Source: Humibacillus xanthopallidus (GTDB lineage Bacteria; Actinomycetota; Actinomycetes; Actinomycetales; Dermatophilaceae). Taken from it: a stretch of 64,000 nt of DNA. Location: contig NZ_VFQF01000002.1 of assembly GCF_006717145.1 (NCBI RefSeq), positions 496,001-560,000 on the forward strand, written 5' to 3'. The notes under the pieces were generated by a model, which ran no database searches, had not been told where the DNA came from, and saw only the letters and a list, made by a program, of their open reading frames with translations. Of the stretch, positions 38,271 through 47,487 are shown piece by piece; within the stretch, counting starts at the first letter, position 1, and every line of letters starts with the position of its first letter. A program made the position numbers and the translations under genes.

Positions 38271-39593
38271 TCATGGGGTCTTCTCGAGGCGGTAGCCGCG
38301 CAGCGCCAGGAGGGAGACGGCGACGAGGACGGCGGGCACGAGCGAGAAGCCGAGCGCGATCGCCGTCACGGCCGAGTCGGGCTGGACGACGGTCGACCCC
38401 GTGGAGGACACATAGCCGCCGAGAGCGAGCACGGCGGCATACACCGCCGGCCCGAGAGCGAGGCCCAGCGTCTCGCCGGCGGTCCAGACGCCCGTGTAGA
38501 GCCCGACGCGCGACTGCGCCTCGCCCGTGCGGCTCGCCACGTCGGGGAGCATCGCCATCGGGAACATCTGCGCGCCGGCGTAGCCCACCCCGACGACGGC
38601 CACGCAGGCATAGACGACACCCGCCGGCATCGACTGGGACAGCACGAGGGCGAGCGCGCCCCCACCGAGCAGGAGTGACGCGAGGAGGTAGCCGCGCTTC
38701 TTGTCGCGGGCCGTGCCGTAGCGCTGCCAGAGCGGCGTGACGACGAGCGCGGGCGCGACGAAGCAGACGAAGAGGAGGCTGGCCGCGCCGGGGGAGCGCA
38801 GCACCCAGCGGGCCACGTAGTCGACCCCAGCGAGCATCGCCCCGGTGGCGAGCGCTTGCAGGACGAACGTCGTGAGCAGCAGCCGGAACGGCCGGTCCGA
38901 GCGGATGAGCCGCAGCTGGTCGGCAAACGAGGTGCTCGTGACCGTGCCCGCCACGACCCGCGCCCGCTTCGTGCCGTGCCACGCCCCCCACGCCCCGAGC
39001 GCGATGAGCATCGCGACGAAGAAGCCCACGGCGCGGTAGCCCCAGACCGGCCCGAACGCGTCGCGGATGACGGGGGACAGGCCGCCGCTGACGAGGATGG
39101 CGAAGGCGAGGATCGCGACCCGCCACGTCATGAGCCGGGTGCGCTCGTCGTAGTCGTCGGTGATCTCGGCGGGCATCGCGACGTAGGGCACCTGGAAGAA
39201 GCTGTATGCCGTCGCGCAGGCGAGGTAGGCCACGGCCACCCACGCAGCTCCCGCCCACTGCGGCGACGTGGGCCCGAGGAAGAGGAGCGCGAAGCAGGCG
39301 GCGAGCGCGAGCCCGGCGCGGATGAGGAAGGGTCGCCGCTTGCCGTCGGGGTGCACCGAGCGGTCGCTGATGCGACCCGCGACCGGGTTGAGGACGACGT
39401 CCCAGGCCTTGGGGGCGAAGACGATGACGCCCGCGAGGGCGGCCGTGATGCCGATTCGGTCGGTGAGATACGGCAGGAGGAGCAGCCCGGGCACCGTGCC
39501 GAAGGCGCCCGTCGCGACCGACCCGAGCCCGTAGCCGCGCCGCACGGCAGCGGGCAGCGCAGGGCTCGTGGCGGGCGACGTCGCCGAGGTCAT
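38271..39593 (-). CDS. GPH-type (MelB-like) sugar:cation symporter, MFS fold
   Basis: A 440-residue protein of about 12 membrane segments. The text YGLGSVATGAFGTVPGLLLLPYLTDRIGITAALAGVIVFAPKAWDVVLNPVAGRISDRSVHPDGKRRPFLIRAG is typical of the glycoside-pentoside-hexuronide family. So is the cytoplasmic loop FFQVPYVAMPAEITDDYDERTRLMTWR. Its place directly downstream of galK suggests galactose or galactoside uptake. It has its own leaderless start, with TAGGGT seven bases before the ATG, and a strong hairpin separates it from galK. Confidence 0.85.
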   Translation of the reverse strand: MTSATSPATSPALPAAVRRGYGLGSVATGAFGTVPGLLLLPYLTDRIGITAALAGVIVFAPKAWDVVLNPVAGRISDRSVHPDGKRRPFLIRAGLALAACFALLFLGPTSPQWAGAAWVAVAYLACATAYSFFQVPYVAMPAEITDDYDERTRLMTWRVAILAFAILVSGGLSPVIRDAFGPVWGYRAVGFFVAMLIALGAWGAWHGTKRARVVAGTVTSTSFADQLRLIRSDRPFRLLLTTFVLQALATGAMLAGVDYVARWVLRSPGAASLLFVCFVAPALVVTPLWQRYGTARDKKRGYLLASLLLGGGALALVLSQSMPAGVVYACVAVVGVGYAGAQMFPMAMLPDVASRTGEAQSRVGLYTGVWTAGETLGLALGPAVYAAVLALGGYVSSTGSTVVQPDSAVTAIALGFSLVPAVLVAVSLLALRGYRLEKTP

Positions 39594-39625
39594 GCGTCGC
39601 ACCCTAGCCAGCGGAGCGTCGGGAT

Positions 39626-39694
39626 GTGGGCACTCGACGGATTGGGGGCGTCGGAAAGTGGGCACTCGACCAGGGAGAGTCGAGTGCCCACTTT
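39626..39694. terminator. Hairpin with repeated GTGGGCACTCGAC arms (galK terminator)
   Basis: AAAGTGGGCACTCGAC (39655-39670) and its exact complement GTCGAGTGCCCACTTT (39679-39694) form a 16-base stem with an 8-base loop. A further direct copy of the 13-base arm lies at 39626-39638. On the minus strand it follows galK by 40 bases and precedes the symporter, so it probably terminates the gal operon. Confidence 0.8.
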
Positions 39695-39734
39695 CTCACG
39701 CGTCTGCGGGCCTCGAGGTCGGTCGGGAGTCGCG

Positions 39735-40919
39735 TCAGGCGTCGCGGTGTGCGGGGGCGCTCGCGACGACGGCGAAGGAGACCGGTGGCGTGTAGCCGTG
39801 CTCCTCGAAGGCCGCCGCGACCGCCCCCGCCACCTCTTTGACCCGGTCGGCCGGCACGATGGCGATGCACGAGCCACCGAAGCCGCCGCCGGTCATCCGG
39901 GCACCGAGCGCGCCGTGGGCGCGCGCGGTGGCGGTCGCCACGTCGAGCTCGTCGCAGGACACCTCGTAGTCGTCACGCAGGGAGGCGTGCGAGGCGTCGA
40001 AGAGCCGTCCGACCTCCTCGAGGTCACCGGCCCGCAGCGCGTCGACGGCGAGCGTGACGCGCTCGATCTCCGTGACGACGTGACGCACCCGGCGCCGCTC
40101 CTCGTCGGAGTCGAGCCGGTCGAGCGACGCGGGCAGGTCGGCGGGCGCGATCTCGCGCAGCGTCTCGACCCCCAGGGTTGCGGCGGCGCGCTCGCACGCG
40201 TCGCGGCGGACGGCATACTGCCCGTCGTTGAGCGCGTGCTCGGCCCGGGTGTCGGTGACGAGCAGGGCGTGCCCGGTGGCGGCGAGGTCGAAGGGCACCT
40301 GCTCGGTGGCGCCGGAGCGGCAGTCGAGCAGCAGTGCGGCGGCCTCGTCGCACAGCAGCGAGGCCGACTGGTCCATGCCGCCGGTGGGCGCGCCGGCGAT
40401 GTCGTTCTCGGCCTCGACGCAGCGCGCAGCCAGCCGGGCACGGCCCTCGGCGGAGTCGAGGAGCCCGAGGTCGTGCAGGTCGCTGGCCGCGGCGGCCACC
40501 GCGCACTCGAGCGCGGCCGAGCTCGAGAGGCCGGCACCGAACGGCACGGTCGAGTCGACGACGACGTCGAGGCCGCCGACCTCGAGGCCGTCACGCCGCA
40601 GCGCCCACAGGACGCCCGCGACATAGGCACCCCAACCGCCGGGCTGCTCCGGAGAGATGTCGTCGAGGGCCACCTCGGAGACGCCGTTCTGCTGGGCCGA
40701 CACCATGCGCAGGCGGTCGTCGTCACGGCGTGCCACCGCGGCAAACGTCCTCTGCGGCAAGGCAATCGGCAGGCAGAGACCACCGTTGTAGTCGGTGTGC
40801 TCACCGATGAGGTTGACGCGTCCGGGGGCCGACCAGACGCCCTCGGGGGCGCTGCCGAAGGCTCGCTCGAAGGCCGTGCTCACCGACTCGACGACCTCGC
40901 TCGCGGTGCGGTCGCTCAT
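39735..40919 (-). CDS. galK: Galactokinase
   Basis: A 394-residue GHMP kinase that phosphorylates galactose at C1, the first step of the Leloir pathway. The galactokinase signature is GRVNLIGEHTDYNGGLCLPIAL, the ATP loop is VPFGAGLSSSAALECAVA, and the C-terminal motif is GARMTGGGFGGSCIAIVP. The ATG at 40919 overlaps the galT stop (ATGA). It lies third in an operon of regulator, galT and galK behind the GH42 gene, with a hairpin after its stop. Confidence 0.97.
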   Translation of the reverse strand: MSDRTASEVVESVSTAFERAFGSAPEGVWSAPGRVNLIGEHTDYNGGLCLPIALPQRTFAAVARRDDDRLRMVSAQQNGVSEVALDDISPEQPGGWGAYVAGVLWALRRDGLEVGGLDVVVDSTVPFGAGLSSSAALECAVAAAASDLHDLGLLDSAEGRARLAARCVEAENDIAGAPTGGMDQSASLLCDEAAALLLDCRSGATEQVPFDLAATGHALLVTDTRAEHALNDGQYAVRRDACERAAATLGVETLREIAPADLPASLDRLDSDEERRRVRHVVTEIERVTLAVDALRAGDLEEVGRLFDASHASLRDDYEVSCDELDVATATARAHGALGARMTGGGFGGSCIAIVPADRVKEVAGAVAAAFEEHGYTPPVSFAVVASAPAHRDA

Positions 40920-42034
40920 AGAGCCACCTCGCGCAGGCGTGCGGCCGCGAGCTCCGGCGCGACGTCGTTGACCCAGCCACCGACGCCGGACTCGGAGCCG
41001 GCGAGGAACTTCAGCTTGCCCGGCCCGCGGAGCACCGAGACGAGCTGGAGGTGCAGGCGTGACACGTCTCGGCCCTTCTTGGCTGGAGCCTGCTGCCAAG
41101 CGGCGATGTAGGGCAGCCGCACGGGCGCGCCGGCCTCGTCGACGTAGTAGCGGTCGAGCCGCCCGAGCAGGTCGCGGTAGACGGCGGCGAGCTCGTCACG
41201 CTCCGCGTCGTCGAGCGCGTCGAGGTCGGGCACGTCACGGTGCGGGGCGAGGTGCACCTCCACGGGCCAGCGAGCGGCGAAGGGCACGTATGCCGTCCAG
41301 TGCGTGCCGGAGATGACGACCCTTGAGCCGTCGGCGCGCTCGGCAGCGAGGATGTCGGCCCCGAGGAGGCGGCCGGTGCGCTCGTGGTGGCGCGTCGCGG
41401 CGTCGAGCAGCTGCGCCGAGCGGGCCGGCAGGTAGGGGTAGGCGTAGATCTGCCCGTGCGGGTGCGGGAGGGTGACGCCGATCTCCTTGCCGCGGTTCTC
41501 GAAGCAGAAGACCTGCTGGACCTCCGGCCGGGCGCCGAGCTCGCGAGTGCGGTCGGCCCAGGTGTCGATGACGGTGCGCACGCGCTCGACGGGGAGGTCC
41601 TTGAACGACGCCTCGTGGTCGCTCGTGAAGCAGACGACCTCGCACCGGCCCGAGGCGGGTCGGGTGCCGAACACGCCTGCGGCGTCAGGGGCGTCGGCCC
41701 CCACCGCCCCCACGGAGTAGGACGGGAAGCGGTTCTCGAAGACGACGACCTGGTAGTCGCGCTCCGGGATCTCCGACGGCACCGAGCCGTGGCCGGCGGG
41801 GCAGAGCGGGCACTCGTCCTTGGGCGGCATGAAGGTGCGGTTCTGCCGGTGCGAGGCCACGGCCACCCAGTCGGCGACGAGGGCGTCCCACCGGATCTCG
41901 CCGGCGTGCACGCGCTCCTCGACGGGTCGCGGGTCGACGGCCGTGCGCTCGGGAGCCCCCGGCTCGTCGACGTAGATGATCTCGCGGCCGTCGGCGAGCT
42001 GCCGGCGGGTGATGCGGTCAGTCCTGGTGTGCAT
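40916..42034 (-). CDS. galT: Galactose-1-phosphate uridylyltransferase
   Basis: A 372-residue enzyme that exchanges UMP between UDP-glucose and galactose-1-phosphate. It has CPLC (zinc pair) in PPKDECPLCPAGH, VVVFENRFPSY, FENRGKEIGVTLPHPHGQIYAYP (active-site HPHGQ) and a C-terminal HLQLVSVLR. The ATG at 42034 shares a base with the stop of the DeoR gene, so the two are translated together. UDP-glucose epimerase (galE) is not in the window. Confidence 0.96.
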   Translation of the reverse strand: MHTRTDRITRRQLADGREIIYVDEPGAPERTAVDPRPVEERVHAGEIRWDALVADWVAVASHRQNRTFMPPKDECPLCPAGHGSVPSEIPERDYQVVVFENRFPSYSVGAVGADAPDAAGVFGTRPASGRCEVVCFTSDHEASFKDLPVERVRTVIDTWADRTRELGARPEVQQVFCFENRGKEIGVTLPHPHGQIYAYPYLPARSAQLLDAATRHHERTGRLLGADILAAERADGSRVVISGTHWTAYVPFAARWPVEVHLAPHRDVPDLDALDDAERDELAAVYRDLLGRLDRYYVDEAGAPVRLPYIAAWQQAPAKKGRDVSRLHLQLVSVLRGPGKLKFLAGSESGVGGWVNDVAPELAAARLREVAL

Positions 42035-42810
42035 CAGACCTCCACGATCTCGAGCGAGCCGACGGCGTCGGAGAGGGCGGCCCGGGCCCGCTCGGGCAGG
42101 CCGTTGTCGGTGATGAACAGGTCGACCTCGGACAGGTCGGCGAAGGTGCTGAGCCCGACCGTGCCCCACTTCGAGGAGTCGGCGAGCACGCACGTGTGCC
42201 GGGCGGAGGCGACGAGCGCGCGGTTGGTCTCGGACTCGACGAGGTTGGGCGTCGTCAGCCCGGTCATGGCGTCGACGCCGTGCGCGCCGAGGAAGAGCAG
42301 GTCGACGTGGAGCGAGCGGAGCGCCGCGACCGCGACCGGCCCGACGAGCGCGTCGGACGGCGTGCGCACCCCACCGGTGAGCACGACGGTCTGGCCCGGC
42401 GCACCCGATTCGTGGAGGAGCTGCGCGACCGGCACCGAGTTGGTGACGACGGTCAGCTGCGGCACGTCCTTGACGGCGCGGGCGAGCTCGTAGGTCGTCG
42501 TGCCGGCGGAGATGCCGATCGCGCTGCCGGGCATGACCCGGGTGGCAGCGGCCTCCGCGATGGCCTGCTTCTGGCTGAGCTGGAGGAGCGACTTCGCCGA
42601 GAAGCCCGGCTCCTCGCTGCTGTGCGCCCCGCCGAGGGCGAGGGCGCCACCGTGGACCCGTTCGAGCAGCCCGTCGCTCGAGAGCCGCTCGATGTCTCGC
42701 CGGATCGTCATGTCGGAGACGCCGAGCCGCTCGACGAGCTCGGAGACCTTGACGGCACCGGTCTCCTCGACGAGGTCGAGGATGACTGAGCGACGTTGGC
42801 TGGCAAGCAT
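42034..42810 (-). CDS. DeoR-family transcriptional regulator
   Basis: A 258-residue DeoR/GlpR-type repressor. The winged helix is MLASQRRSVILDLVEETGAVKVSELVERLGVSDMTIRRDIERLSSDGLLERVHGGA. The sugar-phosphate sensor domain has IGISAGTTTYELARAV, TVVTNSVPVAQLL and CVLADSSKWGTVGLSTFADLSEVDLFITD. It is embedded between the GH42 and galT genes, so its effector is probably a galactose-derived phosphate. The TGTTCGAAA boxes near both divergent gene starts are candidate sites. Confidence 0.94.
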   Translation of the reverse strand: MLASQRRSVILDLVEETGAVKVSELVERLGVSDMTIRRDIERLSSDGLLERVHGGALALGGAHSSEEPGFSAKSLLQLSQKQAIAEAAATRVMPGSAIGISAGTTTYELARAVKDVPQLTVVTNSVPVAQLLHESGAPGQTVVLTGGVRTPSDALVGPVAVAALRSLHVDLLFLGAHGVDAMTGLTTPNLVESETNRALVASARHTCVLADSSKWGTVGLSTFADLSEVDLFITDNGLPERARAALSDAVGSLEIVEV

Positions 42811-42812
42811 TC

Positions 42813-44804
42813 TCAGCGCTCCCGGACAACGGCTGTGCCGCCGGGCGAGAGGCGCACCGAGCCGTCGACGGCCGCGTCGGAGACGAGGTCGTGCCCCGTG
42901 GCGCGCACGGTCTGCTCGGCGTCGGTGTGGTTGAGCAGGAAGAGCCATGAGCCGGTGCCGTCGCTGCGTCGGGTCGCCTCGACACCGCGGGGCAGCGCCG
43001 CCACGGTGGGCTCGACCCCGGCGGCGGACAGCACACCGTCGACCAGGGCGCCGAGACGCTCGTCGTCGGGAAGCGTGCTGAGATACCACGCCGCGCCGCC
43101 GCTCACGTCGCGGCGCGTGACCGCGGGTCGGCCCGCCAGGGGCCCCACGGCATACGTCGACACGACCTCGGTGCCGGGCAGGGCGGTGACGTCCTCGCTC
43201 CACCACGTGCCGGTGCCGTCGGCGAGCGCCACGGTCTCGTCGGGGCCGAGCGGGAAGAACTCCTCGACGCGCACGCCGAGCAGGTCGCGGAAGGCGCCGG
43301 GATAGCCGCCGAGGCGCACGTGGTCGTGCTCGTCGCTGATGCCGGAGAAGTAGGTCACGACGACCTGGGCGCCGGCCTCGGCCGCAGCGGCGACGGCGGC
43401 AGCGTGCTCGTCGGTGACGAGGTAGAGCTGGGGCACGACGACGACGGCGTATGCCGTGAGGTCGGCGCCCGGGTGCACGACGTCGGCGGTGACCCCGCGG
43501 TCGTGGAGCTGGCGATGGATCGCCTGCGCGGCCTCGAGGGCGTCGAGCTCGGAGCTCGGCATGCACGGCCCCTCGGCGGCCCAGATCGCCTGGTAGTCGT
43601 GCAGGATCGCGACGCGAGCCTCCACCCGGCTGCCGACGAGCTCACCGAGGCGACCCGCGATGCGGCCGAGCTCCTCGACCTCGCGGAAGCGGGCGCTGTC
43701 GGCGCCGGCGTGCGGCACGACGGCGCTGTGGAACTTCTCCGAGCCCGCGCGCGACTGGCGCCACTGGAACCACCCGATCGTGTCGGCGCCCCGAGCGACG
43801 TGCGCGAGGGCGTCGCGGATGGTCTGGCCGGGGGCCTTGGCGTGGTTGGTGGGCTGCCAGTTGACCGCGCTCGTCGAGTGCTCCATGAGCATCCACGGGG
43901 CACCGCCGGCGAGGCCGCGGGTGAGGTCGCCGCTGTAGGCGAGCTCGGCGCGCGGGTGCGCGAGCGTGTCGACGATGTAGTGGTCGGTGCTGACGACGTC
44001 GACCAGGGGCGCCCACTGCGAGTAGTCGAGGTGGCGGAAGTGGTCGAGCGTCATGAAGTTCGTCGTCACGGTCACCCCGGGCGACAGCTCGTCGAGGACG
44101 GCGCGCTCGGCCCGCAGGTGCTCGAGCAGCGCGTCGGAGCTGAAGCGCTTGTAGTCGAGCACGTGAGTGGGGTTGTTGAAGGTCGTCGAGCGGCGCGGCG
44201 GCAGGATCTGCTCCCAGTCGGTGTAGCGCTGGCTCCAGAAGGCCGTGCCCCAGGCGTCGTTGAGCGCGTCGAGCCCCTCGTAGCGCCTGCGCAGCCAGGT
44301 GCGGAAGTGGCGCGCGCACTCGTCGCAGTAGCAGGGCAGGTTGTGGCACGCGTACTCGTTGGAGACGTGCCACATCGCGAGGGCGGGGTGGTCGTGGTAG
44401 CGCGTCGCGAGCTGACGGGTGAGGGCGACGGCGTACTCCCGGAAGACCGGCGACGTCGGGCACCAGGCCTGCCGGCTGCCCGGCCAGAGCGTGTGACCGT
44501 CGACGTCGACGGGCAGGATCTCGGGGTGCGCCGCCGAGAGCCACGGCGGGGGGGTCGCGGTGGCCGTCGCGAGGTCGACCGCGATGCCGCCGGCGTGCAG
44601 CTTGTCCATGATCGTGTCGAGCCACTCGAACTCGTACTCACCCTTGGCGGGCTCGAGCCAGCTCCACGAGAAGATCCCGAGGCTGACGAACGAGATGTTG
44701 GCACGCTGCATCAGCTCGATGTCCTCGTCCCAGACAGGGCGTGGCCACTGCTCGGGGTTGTAGTCGCCACCGAGTGCCAGGGTCTTCGTCGGCCATGAAC
44801 GCAT
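42813..44804 (-). CDS. GH42 beta-galactosidase
   Basis: A 663-residue enzyme of glycoside hydrolase family 42. The start LALGGDYNPEQWPRPVWDEDIELMQRANISFVSLGIFSWSWLEP is characteristic. The acid/base is Glu150 (AMWHVSNEYACH) and the nucleophile is Glu308 (APWMLMEHST). A cysteine cluster (Cys115 and Cys158, Cys160, Cys163 in PCYCDEC) should bind zinc. No signal is present, so imported beta-galactosides are cut in the cytoplasm and feed galK/galT. The regulator follows after 2 bases. The promoter region faces the transporter operon. Confidence 0.96.
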   Translation of the reverse strand: MRSWPTKTLALGGDYNPEQWPRPVWDEDIELMQRANISFVSLGIFSWSWLEPAKGEYEFEWLDTIMDKLHAGGIAVDLATATATPPPWLSAAHPEILPVDVDGHTLWPGSRQAWCPTSPVFREYAVALTRQLATRYHDHPALAMWHVSNEYACHNLPCYCDECARHFRTWLRRRYEGLDALNDAWGTAFWSQRYTDWEQILPPRRSTTFNNPTHVLDYKRFSSDALLEHLRAERAVLDELSPGVTVTTNFMTLDHFRHLDYSQWAPLVDVVSTDHYIVDTLAHPRAELAYSGDLTRGLAGGAPWMLMEHSTSAVNWQPTNHAKAPGQTIRDALAHVARGADTIGWFQWRQSRAGSEKFHSAVVPHAGADSARFREVEELGRIAGRLGELVGSRVEARVAILHDYQAIWAAEGPCMPSSELDALEAAQAIHRQLHDRGVTADVVHPGADLTAYAVVVVPQLYLVTDEHAAAVAAAAEAGAQVVVTYFSGISDEHDHVRLGGYPGAFRDLLGVRVEEFFPLGPDETVALADGTGTWWSEDVTALPGTEVVSTYAVGPLAGRPAVTRRDVSGGAAWYLSTLPDDERLGALVDGVLSAAGVEPTVAALPRGVEATRRSDGTGSWLFLLNHTDAEQTVRATGHDLVSDAAVDGSVRLSPGGTAVVRER

Positions 44805-44843
44805 GGGACATAGCGTGTCGTCCGATCGCTCGCATGTCAACAA

Positions 44844-44852
44844 TTTCGAACA
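44844..44852. promoter_or_regulatory. TTTCGAACA box upstream of the GH42 gene
   Basis: TTTCGAACA lies 40 bases upstream of the GH42 ATG. It is the exact complement of the box near the transporter gene. Read toward the GH42 gene the extended match is TGTTCGAAATTGT, against TGTTCGAAACTGT at the other copy. A candidate DeoR operator; binding is inferred. Confidence 0.5.
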
Positions 44853-45105
44853 CTCCGGCGTATGCCGTCCGCATCGTGGCGTCCGCCGTCCCGTCCCGCT
44901 CCGGCTGGCCCCCGTCGAGCCCTCCGTTGCCGCCCACGGTCGTCGAGCACCTGCACATCCGCGTCTGCGCTGCTCAACCACGGATTCCATTGTGCTGGAT
45001 GACGTCTCACAGACCGCCCCTGCAAGAACTTGCAGCTCATACCGCGGCCCATGGCCGGCGAGGTCTCAGTTCGGTCGCGGTCGTCTACAGGTTTGGCAGA
45101 AGTGC

Positions 45106-45134
45106 TTGACAGCGCCTCCGTATCCCGACATCCT
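45106..45134 (+). promoter_or_regulatory. Candidate sigma-A promoter of the galactoside transporter operon
   Basis: A consensus -35 TTGACA (45106-45111) is followed by 17 bases and then CATCCT (45129-45134) as a weak -10. The predicted start lies about 80 bases before the ATG, upstream of a TTTGTTGTTGAACG tract and the TGTTCGAAA box. A bound repressor would therefore act as a roadblock. The rest of the 416-base gap (44805-45220) holds no gene. Confidence 0.55.
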
Positions 45135-45165
45135 CTGTTTGTTGTTGAACGTTTGTGGTGATGGA

Positions 45166-45174
45166 TGTTCGAAA
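45166..45174. promoter_or_regulatory. TGTTCGAAA box upstream of the transporter operon
   Basis: TGTTCGAAA lies 46 bases upstream of the binding-protein ATG and matches the GH42-side box in inverted orientation. The shared extended pattern is TGTTCGAAA-N-TGT. It is a candidate operator for the DeoR regulator in the same cluster. Confidence 0.5.
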
Positions 45175-45220
45175 CTGTCGCCACGGCAACACCCCGGCAC
45201 AGCGTCAAAGGAGACCGCAC

Positions 45221-46573
45221 ATGACCCGCCCCTCGAGCGAGGCCGAGTACCTGGCCCGCATGGTTCCCCCCTCCGTCCGCGGCGTCGACCGCCGGACCCT
45301 GCTGCGTGGCGCACTCGGCGTCGGCGCCCTCATCGGCGCCGGCACCCTCGCCTCCTGCGGCAGCTCCAGCGACTCGGGCGCAGGAGTGCCGACCGGAGCC
45401 GTCTCCGGCACCGTCACCGTCGGCTCCAACCAGTCCGACGCGGTGCCGAAGGCTGCCGTCCAGTCCTACATGGACGCCTTCGCCAAGGCGAACCCCGGCA
45501 CGACCGTCAAGATCAACACCGTCGACCACAACTCCTTCCAGGAGAACATCAACAACTACCTCCAGGGCTCGCCCGACGACGTCTTCACGTGGTTCGCCGG
45601 CTACCGCATGCAGTTCTTCGCCGAGAAGGGCCTCGTCGGCGACATCTCCGACGTGTGGAAGAACATGCCCGGCATGGGCGACGCCATGAAGAAGGCGTCC
45701 ACCGGTGCGGACGGCAAGCAGTACTTCGTCCCGATCACCAACTACCCGTGGGCCGTCTTCTACCGCAAGAGCCTCTTCGCCGACAAGGGCTACGAGGTCC
45801 CCAAGACCCTCGACGACCTCAAGACCCTCGGCGCCAAGATGCAGAAGGACGGCATCGCCCCGATCGCGTTCGGCGACAAGGACGGCTGGCCCGCCATGGG
45901 CACCTTCGACCAGCTCAACCTGCGCATCAACGGCTACGACTTCCACGTCAGCCTCATGGCGGGCAAGGAGGCCTGGACCGACCCCAAGGTCAAGAAGGTC
46001 TTCGACACCTGGGCCGGCATCCTTCCCCTGCACCAGCCCGACTCGCTCGGCCGCACGTGGCAGGAGGCCGCACAGTCGCTCCAGCAGAAGAAGTCGGGCA
46101 TGTACGTCCTCGGCTCCTTCCTCGCCCAGCAGTTCGCGAAGGGCGCCGAGCAGGACGACCTCGACTTCTTCGCCTTCCCCGAGATCGACTCCACGATCGG
46201 CACCGACGCGGTCGAGGCGCCCATCGACGGCTACATGATGAGCGCGCGACCGAAGAACGAGGCGGCCGCGAAGAAGCTGCTCCAGTACATCTCGCAGCCC
46301 GAGGCCCAGCTCCTCGCGCTCAAGGCCGACCCGAGCGTCATCGCGACGAACAGCAACGCCGACACGAGCGGCTACACGGCGCTGCAGAAGAAGTCGGCCG
46401 AGTTCGTCAAGTCGGCGAAGTCCATCACGCAGTTCATGGACCGCGACACCCGTCCCGACTTCGCGTCGACGGTGATGATCCCGGCCATCCAGGAATTCAT
46501 CAAGAACCCCTCCGACATCGACGGCCTCACGACCAAGATCGAAGCCCAGAAGAAGAGCATCTTCGGTTCCTGA
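45221..46573 (+). CDS. Sugar ABC transporter substrate-binding lipoprotein
   Basis: A 450-residue family 1 extracellular binding protein. The N-terminus carries a twin-arginine pattern and lipobox (RRTLLRGALGVGALIGAGTLASCGSS), so it may be exported folded by Tat and lipid-anchored. The body has SGTVTVGSNQSDAVPKAAVQSYMDAFAKANPGTTVKINTVDHNSFQENINNYLQGSPDDVFTWFAGYRMQFFAEKGLVGDISDVW, typical of oligosaccharide binders. AAAGGAG precedes the ATG. The neighbouring GH36 enzyme suggests that raffinose- or melibiose-type alpha-galactosides are the ligand. Confidence 0.94.
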   Translation: MTRPSSEAEYLARMVPPSVRGVDRRTLLRGALGVGALIGAGTLASCGSSSDSGAGVPTGAVSGTVTVGSNQSDAVPKAAVQSYMDAFAKANPGTTVKINTVDHNSFQENINNYLQGSPDDVFTWFAGYRMQFFAEKGLVGDISDVWKNMPGMGDAMKKASTGADGKQYFVPITNYPWAVFYRKSLFADKGYEVPKTLDDLKTLGAKMQKDGIAPIAFGDKDGWPAMGTFDQLNLRINGYDFHVSLMAGKEAWTDPKVKKVFDTWAGILPLHQPDSLGRTWQEAAQSLQQKKSGMYVLGSFLAQQFAKGAEQDDLDFFAFPEIDSTIGTDAVEAPIDGYMMSARPKNEAAAKKLLQYISQPEAQLLALKADPSVIATNSNADTSGYTALQKKSAEFVKSAKSITQFMDRDTRPDFASTVMIPAIQEFIKNPSDIDGLTTKIEAQKKSIFGS

Positions 46574-46591
46574 CCAGGAAGTAGCGCAACC

Positions 46592-47485
46592 ATGGCGAGC
46601 AAGCGCAAGTACAAGGGCATCGACCAGCTCTCGAAACGCGACAAGATCGTGGTCTCCCTGATGGTCATCGTGCCGACCCTCTTGGTGCTCTGGCTCGTCT
46701 GGTTTCCGGCGGTCGGCACGGTCCTGCTCTCATTCACCAACTGGGACGGGATCGGGCCGCTGTCCGGCATCAAGCCGGTCGGGCTGCAGAACTACATCGA
46801 CATCGCGACGATCTACCCGCCGTTCTGGCCGGCGATCCAGCACAACCTCATCTGGCTGGCGGTTCTCTTCTTCATCGCCACGCCCCTGGGGATCCTGTTC
46901 GCGGTGCTCGTCGACCGTGGGGTCTCCGGCACGCGGTTCTACCAGACGAGCATCTACCTGCCGGTCGTGCTCTCCCTCGCACTCATCGGCTTCATCTGGC
47001 AGCTCATCTACTCGCGCGACCAGGGCCTGCTCAACGCGATCACCGGGGGCACGACCGACTGGTACGGCGACCCGGACGTCAACCTGTGGGCAGTCCTGGT
47101 CGCCGCCAGCTGGCGGCACGCGGGCTACATCATGCTGCTCTACCTGGCCGGCCTCAAGGGCGTGGACCCCTCGCTGCGCGAGGCGGCCAAGATCGACGGC
47201 GCGAGCGAGACGACGACGTTCTTCCGGGTCATCCTCCCGGTGATGCGACCGATCAACATCATCGTCATCGTCGTCACCTTCATCGAGTCGCTGCGCGCCT
47301 TCGACATCGTCTGGGTGATCAACAAGGGCCGCAACGGGCTCGAGCTCATCTCGGCCCTCGTCACCCAGAACGTCGTGGGTGAGGCGAGCCGCATCGGCTT
47401 CGGGTCGGCGCTCGCAACGATCATGCTGCTCATCTCCAGCGTGCTCGTCGTCATCTACCTGCGCATCGCCATGAAGGAGGACTGA
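46592..47485 (+). CDS. Sugar ABC transporter permease (MalF/UgpA type)
   Basis: A 297-residue protein with six membrane helices and the EAA loop EAAKIDGASETTTFFRVILPVMRP that docks the ATPase. It begins KYKGIDQLSKRDKIVVSLMVIVPTLLVLWLVWFPAVGTVLLSFTNWDG. It is the first of two permeases in the operon, 18 bases after the binding-protein gene. Confidence 0.94.
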   Translation: MASKRKYKGIDQLSKRDKIVVSLMVIVPTLLVLWLVWFPAVGTVLLSFTNWDGIGPLSGIKPVGLQNYIDIATIYPPFWPAIQHNLIWLAVLFFIATPLGILFAVLVDRGVSGTRFYQTSIYLPVVLSLALIGFIWQLIYSRDQGLLNAITGGTTDWYGDPDVNLWAVLVAASWRHAGYIMLLYLAGLKGVDPSLREAAKIDGASETTTFFRVILPVMRPINIIVIVVTFIESLRAFDIVWVINKGRNGLELISALVTQNVVGEASRIGFGSALATIMLLISSVLVVIYLRIAMKED

Positions 47486-47487
47486 CC

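Noticed and set aside
44805-45220. A small gene in the 416-base divergent gap
   Set aside because: Open frames there lack ribosome sites and family text; the region is better explained as promoter and operators.
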